NCBI GenBank assembly: GCA_001412365.1
Contig: LKUE01000276.1
Coordinates: 1 to 8,214 of the forward strand
Source: Desulfuromonas sp. SDB
Lineage (GTDB): Bacteria > SDB-A
Direction: 5' to 3'
DNA: 8,214 bases
Shown: piece after piece, positions 1 through 6,702 of the stretch
Layout: each line of letters starts with the position of its first letter
Position numbering within the stretch: the stretch's first letter is position 1
Notes under the pieces: generated by a model
Databases searched by the model: none
Told to the model about the DNA's origin: nothing
Seen by the model: the letters and a program-made list of their open reading frames with translations, nothing else
Program-made: the position numbers and the translations under genes

Positions 1-54
1 TTTATCTTCTCGTTAGCTTGTTATCAAAAAAACATTCAAATCACAATATCATAA

Positions 55-291
55 GAGTACACCGAAAGTCGGGGAAGGGCGACACTAAAGATAAGGCATG
101 TTCGTCCATTAAAAAAGTATCAGGTAGGCTTCACAGTTCATCGGAAACGAAATCGGGCATTATTTATTATACTTCTGGATAGTAAAGCCTCAACAGAGTT
201 TGATTCGATAAGTATTATTGATTTGAGGGTTGAGAAGGCAAAGCGCTGGATGAGGGAGATTGTTCTTGGGTATATTTCCGGAATGTTTTAG
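55..291 (+). pseudogene. Possible start-less gene remnant, unrecognised
   Basis: A + strand frame stays open for 78 codons after a TAA at 52-54 and ends at TAG 289-291. It has no start codon in its first two thirds; the first in-frame candidates are a TTG and an ATG near the end. The last ~40 residues look protein-like (a hydrophobic LFIILLDSK stretch, then an acidic and basic segment with VEKAKRWMRE). The first part is rich in Arg and Lys. I do not recognise a family. It could be the decayed 3' end of a neighbouring gene or chance in a short AT-rich region. Confidence is low. Confidence 0.15.
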
Positions 292-310
292 GGTTTTGTG
301 ATTTGGCTCC

Positions 311-332
311 ATCAATTGATTTTTTTTATTTT
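311..332 (+). terminator. Palindrome with T-tract upstream of cas3, possible terminator or operator
   Basis: The perfect 10-bp palindrome ATCAATTGAT (311-320) runs directly into a T-rich stretch (eight Ts, an A, then four Ts). In archaea T-tracts alone can end transcription, so this may stop read-through from the left. The palindrome also lies about 30 bases upstream of the proposed cas3 TATA box and could be a repressor site. The arms are short and AT-rich, so chance is possible. Confidence 0.3.
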
Positions 333-344
333 CCACGAATAAGA

Positions 345-358
345 GCGAGATTTTATTG
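345..358 (+). promoter_or_regulatory. Putative archaeal-type promoter (BRE + TATA-like box) of the cas operon
   Basis: A purine-rich CGAGA (346-350) is followed by TTTTATTG (351-358), resembling a BRE/TATA pair. Its centre lies about 26 bases before the A of the cas3 ATG at 381, so transcription would begin at or next to the start codon. That would explain why cas3 has no Shine-Dalgarno sequence while most downstream genes have one. The call depends on the organism being archaeal, which is an inference. A second AT-rich box (164-171, TTATTATA) is a weaker alternative and would leave a leader of almost 190 bases. Confidence 0.35.
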
Positions 359-380
359 TTTCCCAATCTAAGCATAAGTC

Positions 381-2576
381 ATGCCTGAAAGGTATTACGC
401 CCACTCCACACTAAATCCGGATAAAAGCGACTGGCAATCGTTAAAAACGCACCTTGCAGGCGTTGCAGAGCTGGCCTCAGGTTTTGCCACCGATTTTAAT
501 GGCGAAAAACTTGCCTATCATGCTGGCCTCCTTCACGATCTTGGGAAATATACACAGGAATTCCAAAAAAGGCTTGAAGGGCAGAAAATAATGGTTGATC
601 ACTCAACGGCTGGAGCTCGTGAGGCATCACAATATTGTAATCCGTTACAAGCAAGAATCCTTCAATTTATCATAGCAGGTCATCATACCGGCCTTTTAAA
701 TTATGGGTCAGCTGCATCCGGTCTGGAGCGGAGACTCAATACTGCAAAATTATTCGATTATTCAGGCTATAAAAAGGAATTAAATATTGAAAATATTTCA
801 GATGAAATGCTAAATCTTAAAATTTTTGATTTTGGATTTTCTTTCTCTTTCTATATCCGAATGCTTTATTCCTGCCTTGTTGATGCCGATTTTCTTGATA
901 CCGAATCTTTTGTCAATTTGGAAAAATCCGGTCTCAGAGGAAAATATGACTCTCTTGATAAGCTCTCTCTAAAATTTTATAGTTATATGGAAAAAATCAA
1001 AGCCGACTCCGAATCTAATTATATCAATAACCATAGGGATGGGATTTATAATCAGTGTCGTAATATGGCTGACAGCGATCCAGGCCTCTTCACATTAACC
1101 GTTCCAACGGGAGGAGGAAAGACCCTCTCTTCCATGGCCTTTGCATTGGAACACCTGAAGAGAAACGACCTGAAAAGAATTTTTTATATTATTCCATATA
1201 CAAGCATCATTGAACAGAACGCCTCAATATTCAGAGAGATTTTCGGAGCAGAAAATGTTCTTGAACACCATAGTAATTTTGATCCAGATAAACAAATGAC
1301 AGAGAAATCTGAATATTCAAGGTCATTAGAGGAAAAATTAAGGCTTTCATCTGAAAACTGGGATATTCCTATCACAGTGACGACAAATGTCCAGTTTTTT
1401 GAGTCACTGTTTGCAAATAAAAGTTCAAGATGCCGTAAATTGCACAATCTTACACATAGTGTGATTATACTTGATGAAGCCCAGATGATCCCGACAGGAT
1501 TTTTAAGGCCATCTGTTATGGCATTGTCCGAACTGGTTTTAAATTATGGATCATCAATTGTTATCTGCACCGCAACGCAACCAAAATTGACTGAAATTCT
1601 TCCGGATTATATTAAATCTTTTGAAATAATGGATTTTCCTGATACTCTTTACAATGTTTTCAAACGAGTCAGGTTGTCCGATATTGGAGAAATCAGTGAT
1701 TCTGAATTATCAGAACGTCTCTTTGAACATAAGCAGGTTCTTTGCATAGTCAATACAAGAAAACACGCCGTCTCTCTCTATGAACAACTGTCTCAGAAGG
1801 GTAAATGCTTTCACCTAAGTGCCAGAATGTGCCCGGTTCACAGGAGAAAAATAATTCAGGAAATCAAGGAAAAACTGAAGAAAGGTGAGATTTGCAGGGT
1901 TATTTCAACTCAGTTGATCGAAGCGGGTGTCGACATCGATTTCCCTACAGTGTACAGGGTCATGGCAGGGATGGATTCCATATGCCAGGCTGCAGGAAGA
2001 TGCAACAGAGAAGGAAAAAGGAAATTTGGGGATGTATTTGTCTTTCGTTCTTCTGAAGAATATGGAAAGGCCATAGGCTGGCTAAGCAGAACTGCAGAGA
2101 TTGGCGAGATGGTAATCGGACAAAAAGATGATCCGATGACACTTGATTCAATCGAAGACTATTTTAAGGAATTATATTTCCATTCCGGAAACGAAGGTCT
2201 TGACACGGAAAAAATACTCGAGATGATAGAGGAAAATGGCAAATCAATGAAGTACCCATATGAGGATATCGGGCAAAAATTCAGACTTATCAAGGATTCC
2301 ACGAAAGACATTGTAATCCCCTGTGACGATAAATCGAAGGCGATAATTGAAAGAATCCGAAGGACCGGTTTTATTGGCAATGCTTTTAGAGAGCTACAGG
2401 GCTATGTGGTTAATGTATATCAAGATGAATTTGAGATTTACGAAAAATTGGGTTTATTAGAGTGTGTGGGGGAACGCTTTCATCTATTGCTGGATATTGG
2501 TAGCAATTATTCTAACAAAACCGGATTGTTAAATAGAAAAATTAATGGTAGAGATTCTTTATTGCTAATACATTAG
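381..2576 (+). CDS. cas3: CRISPR-associated helicase/nuclease Cas3 (type I-C)
   Basis: A 731-residue HD nuclease fused to a superfamily 2 helicase; Cascade recruits it to an R-loop, where it nicks and then unwinds and degrades the target DNA. The N-terminal HD domain (about 1-200) shows YYAHS (5-9), H24, HDLGK (52-56), DHS (73-75), GHH (100-102) and VDADF (167-171). The helicase shows Walker A PTGGGKT (242-248), PYTSIIEQN, a DEAQ box (365-368), a TAT motif III (397-399), STQLIEAGVDID and QAAGRCNR motif VI (536-543). About 150 residues follow as the C-terminal domain. The start is chosen because I-C Cas3 proteins begin with a similar YYAHS segment. There is no Shine-Dalgarno sequence before it, consistent with a leaderless first gene. 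DEAQ instead of DEAH is common in this family and does not suggest inactivity. Length and motifs indicate an intact enzyme. It is followed by cas5c after 3 bases. Confidence 0.97.
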   Translation: MPERYYAHSTLNPDKSDWQSLKTHLAGVAELASGFATDFNGEKLAYHAGLLHDLGKYTQEFQKRLEGQKIMVDHSTAGAREASQYCNPLQARILQFIIAGHHTGLLNYGSAASGLERRLNTAKLFDYSGYKKELNIENISDEMLNLKIFDFGFSFSFYIRMLYSCLVDADFLDTESFVNLEKSGLRGKYDSLDKLSLKFYSYMEKIKADSESNYINNHRDGIYNQCRNMADSDPGLFTLTVPTGGGKTLSSMAFALEHLKRNDLKRIFYIIPYTSIIEQNASIFREIFGAENVLEHHSNFDPDKQMTEKSEYSRSLEEKLRLSSENWDIPITVTTNVQFFESLFANKSSRCRKLHNLTHSVIILDEAQMIPTGFLRPSVMALSELVLNYGSSIVICTATQPKLTEILPDYIKSFEIMDFPDTLYNVFKRVRLSDIGEISDSELSERLFEHKQVLCIVNTRKHAVSLYEQLSQKGKCFHLSARMCPVHRRKIIQEIKEKLKKGEICRVISTQLIEAGVDIDFPTVYRVMAGMDSICQAAGRCNREGKRKFGDVFVFRSSEEYGKAIGWLSRTAEIGEMVIGQKDDPMTLDSIEDYFKELYFHSGNEGLDTEKILEMIEENGKSMKYPYEDIGQKFRLIKDSTKDIVIPCDDKSKAIIERIRRTGFIGNAFRELQGYVVNVYQDEFEIYEKLGLLECVGERFHLLLDIGSNYSNKTGLLNRKINGRDSLLLIH

Positions 2577-2579
2577 GGG

Positions 2580-3260
2580 GTGATTGCAATAGGCTTTGGA
2601 TTCAGACTGAAAGTCTGGGGCGATTATGCATGCTTCACTCGGCCTGAAATGAAGGTTGAAAGAGTAAGCTACGACGTAATTACACCATCTGCAGCAAGAG
2701 GAATCCTTGAAGCGATTTACTGGAAGCCTGCAATTTCCTGGAAGATAGATAAGATCCACATACTGAATCAGATAAAGTTTGACAATATCAGAAGGAATGA
2801 GGTACTGGGTACTATTCCTGTATCAAAGATTCAAAAGGCCATGAATGGCGAAGAAGTCGAGCTCTGCCAGGATGCAAATCAGGATCGTGCCCAGAGAGCT
2901 TCACTTCTTCTAAGAGATGTTTGCTATTGCATCGAAGCGCATTTTGAGATGACGAAAAAAGCCGGGTCGGACGATACACCAGAAAAGCATTATAATGTTG
3001 CACTTCGGCGGATGAGAAAAGGCCAGTGTTATCATTACCCTTATCTTGGGTGCAGGGAGTTTCCTGCACACTTTGAGTATATTGAAGGTGACATTCCCTG
3101 CTCATACTATTCAGGAGAAAGGGATCTCGGATTCATGCTTTGGGATCTTGAATTCAGCGAAGATCCAAAGGTGGAAGCCAAACCGGTTTTTTACAGGGCA
3201 TGTATGTCGGATGGCATAATTGATGTCGAAAAATGCCTCTGCTACGGAGGATTATCATGA
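2580..3260 (+). CDS. cas5c: Cas5c (Cas5d), pre-crRNA endoribonuclease and Cascade subunit, type I-C
   Basis: A RAMP-fold protein of up to 226 residues. In type I-C, which lacks Cas6, it cuts the repeat at the base of its hairpin and caps the crRNA 5' handle in Cascade. The N-terminal VWGDYACFTRPEMKVERVSY and the TPSAARGILEAIYWKP segment are typical. Y47, K136 and H137 align by context with the Tyr/Lys/His catalytic residues described for the Bacillus halodurans enzyme, so processing activity is expected. The start is uncertain. GTG 2580 is the only standard start codon before residue 24, but it sits inside GGGGGTGAT (2576-2584), a near-perfect complement to the 16S rRNA 3' end. That sequence would suit initiation a few codons later, where only ATA (2589) or CTG (2607) exist. 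Re-initiation after the cas3 stop 3 bases upstream is another possibility. Its TGA overlaps the cas8c ATG. Confidence 0.94.
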   Translation: MIAIGFGFRLKVWGDYACFTRPEMKVERVSYDVITPSAARGILEAIYWKPAISWKIDKIHILNQIKFDNIRRNEVLGTIPVSKIQKAMNGEEVELCQDANQDRAQRASLLLRDVCYCIEAHFEMTKKAGSDDTPEKHYNVALRRMRKGQCYHYPYLGCREFPAHFEYIEGDIPCSYYSGERDLGFMLWDLEFSEDPKVEAKPVFYRACMSDGIIDVEKCLCYGGLS

Positions 3261-5140
3261 TAATACAGTCTCTCTGTAAATATTATGATATTCTCAATAA
3301 AGATGGAAAAGTCTCAGGTCCTGGATATTCGAGTGCAAATGTATCTTTTAGTATTGTTATTGACGATGAAGGCAATCTAAAAAATATTATTGATTTAAGG
3401 ACTGGTGATAAGAAGCCTCGCCCGAAAACGATGAATGTTCCTCTCCATAAGTCTCGTTCCGGAAAAAATCCACCACCTTACTTCTTATGTGACAATGCAA
3501 AGTATGTATTTGGTGTTGAAGAGGTTAATAAATCGAAGTTTAAAAATGATTATAAATCCTCTAACAAGAACACATTCACTGTTCTGGAAGAAACCGAAAA
3601 AGATGTGATTCTGGTCGATGAATCAACACAGGCCAGATTTAATTCCTTCAGAGAACTCCATCTTTCTATCTTGAAAAATATAGATGATAGGAGTGCAGTA
3701 GCCTTTGTAAAATTCATTCAAAAATACAGTCCTGAAAAATTTCTAGACAACCCTAAGATTGTCCAGTATAAAGACCAGATTCTTGATAATGCCAGCTTCG
3801 TGTTTTACCACGATGGTTCATACCTTCACGAGAAGAGTTCCATTAGACGGGCATGGGAAGATTATCAAAATAATTCAATGGATAGATCCGATTGTCTATC
3901 GCAGTGCTTGATCTCAGGAAATAAGGAACCAATTGCAAGAACACATCAGCTAATAAAAGGGGTTGCAAATGCACAATCTGCCGGAGCTTCACTTGTTGGT
4001 TTCAATGACAAGTCGTTTAATTCCTATGGGAAAACACAGAGCTACAATGCACCCATAGGTAAATATGCGATGTTCAAATACACAACTGCCCTTAATTATC
4101 TTCTCTCGAATCCAAAACATAGGCTCTCTATAGGGGATTCAACGGTTATATTCTGGGCTGATGCTCCCGAGGGGATGTATGAGGATTTTACTAAATATTT
4201 TATTAATCCTGTTGAGAACAAGGGAGACAAAAAATCCAATGACGGTAACTCAGAGAAGAGGATCACTGATAATGATTTACTTGTTCTCGTAAAGGATGTC
4301 CTTGATATTGTTCGTAAGGGACAGGATATACGCGATGTTGATTTAGGAATTGATCCCAAAAAAATGTTTCATATTCTCGGCCTTTCTCCAAACAATGCCC
4401 GTCTCTCAGTAAGGTTCTGGTATATGAATGAATTCGGTGATTTTGTTGAGAAGGTTTCTCAGCATTATTTTGATATGGAGATTGAAAAGGATAATTTCGC
4501 ACCTCCTTTTATATCAACGTACAAACTGGTAAATGAAACTGTTCCAAAGCCACAACCATCTGAGAGGCCAAAACCGAATCCAATTCTCAGCGGGCTGTTG
4601 ATGAGATCAATTATTAACAATACCCCTTACCCTGTTCAGATGTATAACGCCATTTTGAGCCGTGTGAAAGTCGAAAGAACAATTAATTCAGTCAGAGCCG
4701 GGTTTATCAAGGCTTACCTCTTTAGACTTGCAAGAACCGGTTCAGCCTACGTAAAGGAGGACATGATTACTATGAGCTTAAATGAAACAAGCCAGGATGT
4801 GCCATACCGTCTTGGAAGATTATTTGCAGTTTTAGAAAAAGCACAGACAGATACCAGTAAAAGTATAGGAAGTACTATCAACAGCAAGTATTTCAGCAGT
4901 GCTTCAACGACACCTGCCGTTGTATTCCCGGTATTGATTAAGCTTGCCCAGCACCACATAGCAAAATCAGATTACGGAGTCAGGATTACGAAGGATATCG
5001 AAGATGTCCTTTCAGGAGTAGATAAATTTCCACCGTACCTGAATCTTGAGGAGCAGGGCATGTTTATGCTTGGATACTATCACCAGAAAAAGGCGAATTA
5101 TCAGAAGAAAGAAGAGGCAAAACCAGCGAAGGAGGCCTGA
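3257..5140 (+). CDS. cas8c: Cas8c (Csd1), large subunit of type I-C Cascade
   Basis: A 627-residue large subunit that recognises the PAM in double-stranded DNA and helps open the R-loop. Csd1 hallmarks are the N-terminal IQSLCKYYDIL, RSGKNPPPYFLCDN (67-80), GFNDKSFNSYG (248-258) and the C-terminal PYRLGRLFAVLEKAQ helix region. The start is ATG 3257, eight codons inside the longest frame (which opens at 3233). GGAGG at 3246-3250 lies 6 bases before it, and it forms an ATGA overlap with the cas5c stop, suggesting coupled translation. The protein is somewhat longer than many Csd1 members. A polar, charged stretch (about 320-337, rich in K, D, N, S and E) looks like a flexible linker, and the C-terminus carries a short Lys/Glu/Ala tail whose codons also supply the cas7c ribosome-binding site. 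The 3' fifth doubles as cas11c. Confidence 0.95.
   Translation: MIIQSLCKYYDILNKDGKVSGPGYSSANVSFSIVIDDEGNLKNIIDLRTGDKKPRPKTMNVPLHKSRSGKNPPPYFLCDNAKYVFGVEEVNKSKFKNDYKSSNKNTFTVLEETEKDVILVDESTQARFNSFRELHLSILKNIDDRSAVAFVKFIQKYSPEKFLDNPKIVQYKDQILDNASFVFYHDGSYLHEKSSIRRAWEDYQNNSMDRSDCLSQCLISGNKEPIARTHQLIKGVANAQSAGASLVGFNDKSFNSYGKTQSYNAPIGKYAMFKYTTALNYLLSNPKHRLSIGDSTVIFWADAPEGMYEDFTKYFINPVENKGDKKSNDGNSEKRITDNDLLVLVKDVLDIVRKGQDIRDVDLGIDPKKMFHILGLSPNNARLSVRFWYMNEFGDFVEKVSQHYFDMEIEKDNFAPPFISTYKLVNETVPKPQPSERPKPNPILSGLLMRSIINNTPYPVQMYNAILSRVKVERTINSVRAGFIKAYLFRLARTGSAYVKEDMITMSLNETSQDVPYRLGRLFAVLEKAQTDTSKSIGSTINSKYFSSASTTPAVVFPVLIKLAQHHIAKSDYGVRITKDIEDVLSGVDKFPPYLNLEEQGMFMLGYYHQKKANYQKKEEAKPAKEA
4753..4760 (+). 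promoter_or_regulatory. Internal Shine-Dalgarno within cas8c, for cas11c
   Basis: AAAGGAGG inside the cas8c reading frame (encoding part of V-K-E-D) is a full-strength ribosome-binding site. It is followed by two in-frame ATGs, at 4763 (2 bases away, too close) and 4772 (11 bases away, slightly long). It is stronger than the sites before cas4 and cas2, and sits at the boundary where the small-subunit domain begins in the Csd1 family. Confidence 0.7.
4772..5140 (+). CDS. cas11c: Cas11c small subunit, translated from inside cas8c
   Basis: An in-frame internal gene covering Cas8c residues 506-627, giving a 122-residue protein starting MSLNETSQDVPYRLG. In studied type I-C systems (for example Desulfovibrio vulgaris) a separate small subunit of about this size is made from an internal start in cas8c and forms the inner belly filament of Cascade, stabilising the R-loop. 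Here the sequence shows a strong internal ribosome-binding site (4753-4760) followed by ATG 4763 and ATG 4772. I prefer 4772 for spacing; 4763 would give 125 residues. The content is mainly helical-looking, with hydrophobic heptad-like stretches (RLGRLFAVLEKAQ and VFPVLIKLAQHHI). It shares its stop with cas8c, 3 bases before cas7c. It is inferred from position, size and the ribosome-binding site. Confidence 0.75.
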   Translation: MSLNETSQDVPYRLGRLFAVLEKAQTDTSKSIGSTINSKYFSSASTTPAVVFPVLIKLAQHHIAKSDYGVRITKDIEDVLSGVDKFPPYLNLEEQGMFMLGYYHQKKANYQKKEEAKPAKEA

Positions 5141-5143
5141 TTT

Positions 5144-5998
5144 ATGAGCAACCCGATAAAAAACAGATATGAATTTGTGTTGTTGTTTGATGTAGAGAAC
5201 GGAAACCCCAACGGCGATCCCGATATGGGAAATATGCCAAGGGTCGATCCTCAGACCGGGCATGGAATTGTGACGGATGTTTGTCTTAAAAGAAAAGTTC
5301 GTGACTTTATTGATATGGTGAAAACCGGAGAACCGGGTTACGATATCTATGTCAAATCCGGTGCTATTCTTAACTTACAAAATAAAAAGGCCTATGATTC
5401 GCTTGGAATAGAGCCTAAAGGAAAAAAAGATAGTCCTGATGTAAGAGCCACAGAATTTATGTGTAAAAATTTCTTTGATATCCGGACATTTGGTGCTGTT
5501 ATGTCCACTGACGTGAACTGCGGTCAGGTCAGAGGACCGGTTCAAATTAATTTCGGAAGAAGCATCGATCCCATATTCCAGCAGGAAGTTACCGTTACCC
5601 GCCTTGCAGTTACGAAGGAGGAGGATATTAAAAAGGGCCAGACAATGGGAAAGAAGCAGATCCTTCCATATGCCCTTTACCGTACCGAGGGATACATCTC
5701 TGCAAATCTTGCCAATAAGACAACCGGATTTAACGAGGATGATCTCGAACTCTTCTGGGACAGTCTTGTTAATATGTTTGAGCATGATCATTCTGCGGCA
5801 CGAGGGAAGATGTCTGCAAGAAAATTGATCGTCTTCAAACATGCAACAGAGTTAGGGTCATGCCAAGCGCATAAATTGTTTGATCTGGTAAAGATCAATA
5901 AAAATTCCGGTGACCTTCCTCCCCGATCATTTAGCGATTACGATATCGAAATATCACAAGATGTTCCTGACGGTGTTGAATTAATAGAAAAGTTATGA
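5144..5998 (+). CDS. cas7c: Cas7c (Csd2), Cascade backbone subunit, type I-C
   Basis: A 284-residue RAMP protein; several copies wrap the crRNA spacer and form the helical backbone of Cascade. The N-terminal YEFVLLFDVENGNPNGDPD (9-27) with its Asn/Gly-rich turn, the FGAVMSTDVNCGQ segment (about 116-128) and RGPVQINFGRS (130-140) are characteristic of Csd2. So is the late FEHDHSAARGKMSARKLIVFKH stretch. The length matches the family. GGAGG at 5131-5135 lies 8 bases before the ATG, with a 3-base gap to the cas8c stop. This is one of the clearest ribosome-binding sites in the operon, fitting a subunit needed in the highest copy number. Its TGA overlaps the cas4 ATG (ATGA). Confidence 0.97.
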   Translation: MSNPIKNRYEFVLLFDVENGNPNGDPDMGNMPRVDPQTGHGIVTDVCLKRKVRDFIDMVKTGEPGYDIYVKSGAILNLQNKKAYDSLGIEPKGKKDSPDVRATEFMCKNFFDIRTFGAVMSTDVNCGQVRGPVQINFGRSIDPIFQQEVTVTRLAVTKEEDIKKGQTMGKKQILPYALYRTEGYISANLANKTTGFNEDDLELFWDSLVNMFEHDHSAARGKMSARKLIVFKHATELGSCQAHKLFDLVKINKNSGDLPPRSFSDYDIEISQDVPDGVELIEKL

Positions 5999-6687
5999 AC
6001 TCCTGCGTTTTTTCTGACGAAGATCTATTATCTCTGTCAGGAATACAACATTTCTATTTTTGCAAACGTCAGTGGGCATTGATCCATATAGAACAGCAGT
6101 GGAGAGATAACCTTCGGACAACACAGGGTCACCTCTTACATGAGAGAGCTGATGACCCGTATTTTAACGAAACGCGAGGTGTTATTTTATTATCAAGAGC
6201 ATTTCCTGTCGTATCCTATCATCTCGGTTTTTATGGTATTGCAGATCTCGTAGAATTCAGGAAATCGGAGGCCGGCGTGTCTCTTCCCGGTCATGAAGGG
6301 TTATGGCTGATAAATCCTGTCGAATATAAGCGGGGCAGCCCGAAGATTGATGAGAGGGATGCGGTTCAGGTCTGTGCACAGGCCATATGCCTCGAGGAAA
6401 TGTTTGGAACTCATATCGATTCAGGCGACCTTTATTATTATGAAACACGGAGGAGAATGACAGTTGATATTTCCGATTTCCTGAGGGATCTTGTATTTTC
6501 ACTCTCGAAGGAGATGCATGATATATATCGTTCGGGACTTACACCGCCAGCAGTGAAAACCAGGAATTGCAGGTCGTGCTCATTGTATGACATATGTATC
6601 CCAAATCTCACAAAGAAGAGAGTCTCTGTCAAAAATTATATCCAAAAGCATGTAAAAAAAGCAACAGAGATCGATAATCCTGATTAG
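5995..6687 (+). CDS. cas4: Cas4, RecB-like exonuclease with iron-sulfur cluster (adaptation)
   Basis: A 230-residue PD-(D/E)xK nuclease that associates with Cas1-Cas2 in type I-C systems to trim prespacers and check for the PAM. The iron-sulfur cluster cysteines are visible as C23 (FYFCKRQWAL) and C192, C195 and C201 (CRSCSLYDIC). The nuclease core shows H49 (GHLLHERAD), D84 (GIADLVEF), and E110 and K112 (VEYKRG), followed by the QVCAQAICLEE helix. All of these are present, so activity is expected. The ATG is in a 4-base ATGA overlap with cas7c and there is no strong Shine-Dalgarno sequence, so translation probably depends on coupling. That may keep Cas4 lower than Cas7. It is followed by cas1 after 15 bases. 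Confidence 0.96.
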   Translation: MNSCVFSDEDLLSLSGIQHFYFCKRQWALIHIEQQWRDNLRTTQGHLLHERADDPYFNETRGVILLSRAFPVVSYHLGFYGIADLVEFRKSEAGVSLPGHEGLWLINPVEYKRGSPKIDERDAVQVCAQAICLEEMFGTHIDSGDLYYYETRRRMTVDISDFLRDLVFSLSKEMHDIYRSGLTPPAVKTRNCRSCSLYDICIPNLTKKRVSVKNYIQKHVKKATEIDNPD

Positions 6688-6702
6688 TAAAAGGTGGGTT
6701 TA

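Larger units (their letters stand above)
1..380. other. Upstream non-coding region of the cas operon
   Basis: I see no intact gene here. The region is AT-rich with stops in most frames. The only notable open stretch on the + strand runs from 55 to 291 and has no ATG, GTG or TTG near its beginning. A 61-codon minus-strand frame (190-375) has no recognisable composition or ribosome-binding site. The right part holds a palindrome with a T-run (311-332) and a TATA-like element (351-358) just before cas3, so the last ~70 bases are best read as the boundary and promoter of the cas operon. Confidence 0.6.

Noticed and set aside
62-83. Small hairpins in the upstream region (CCGA/TCGG at 62-72 and GTCG/CGAC at 68-83)
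   Set aside because: The stems are only 4 bp, mutually exclusive, have no T-run, and show no resemblance to the CRISPR repeat or to an RNA gene.
190-375. Minus-strand 61-codon frame upstream of cas3, which would form a divergent gene
   Set aside because: It is short, Asn/Lys/Leu-rich from AT bias, has no recognisable motif or ribosome-binding site, and would overlap the putative cas3 promoter.
1473-1484. DEAQ instead of DEAH in the Cas3 helicase as a sign of inactivation
   Set aside because: DEAQ is a usual variant in type I-C Cas3, and all other helicase and HD motifs are intact.
3233-3256. Upstream ATG 3233 as the start of cas8c
   Set aside because: It has no ribosome-binding site, overlaps cas5c by 28 bases, and adds an atypical MPLLRRII before the normal Csd1 start. 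ATG 3257 has GGAGG 6 bases upstream.
5604-5828. Second + strand frame of 74 codons inside cas7c
   Set aside because: Its Arg-rich product is what an out-of-frame reading of cas7c would give. The ribosome-binding-site-like GGAGG before it is less convincing than the in-frame cas11c signal, and no family is known at this position.
5375-5842. Minus-strand open frame of 155 codons opposite cas7c
   Set aside because: It lies wholly inside a confidently identified gene on the other strand, has no family-like composition, and looks like a shadow of the cas7c codons.
6694-6702. GTG 6694 as the start of cas1
   Set aside because: This codon lies within AAGGTG, the ribosome-binding site for GTG 6703, and the extra residues are not typical of Cas1.
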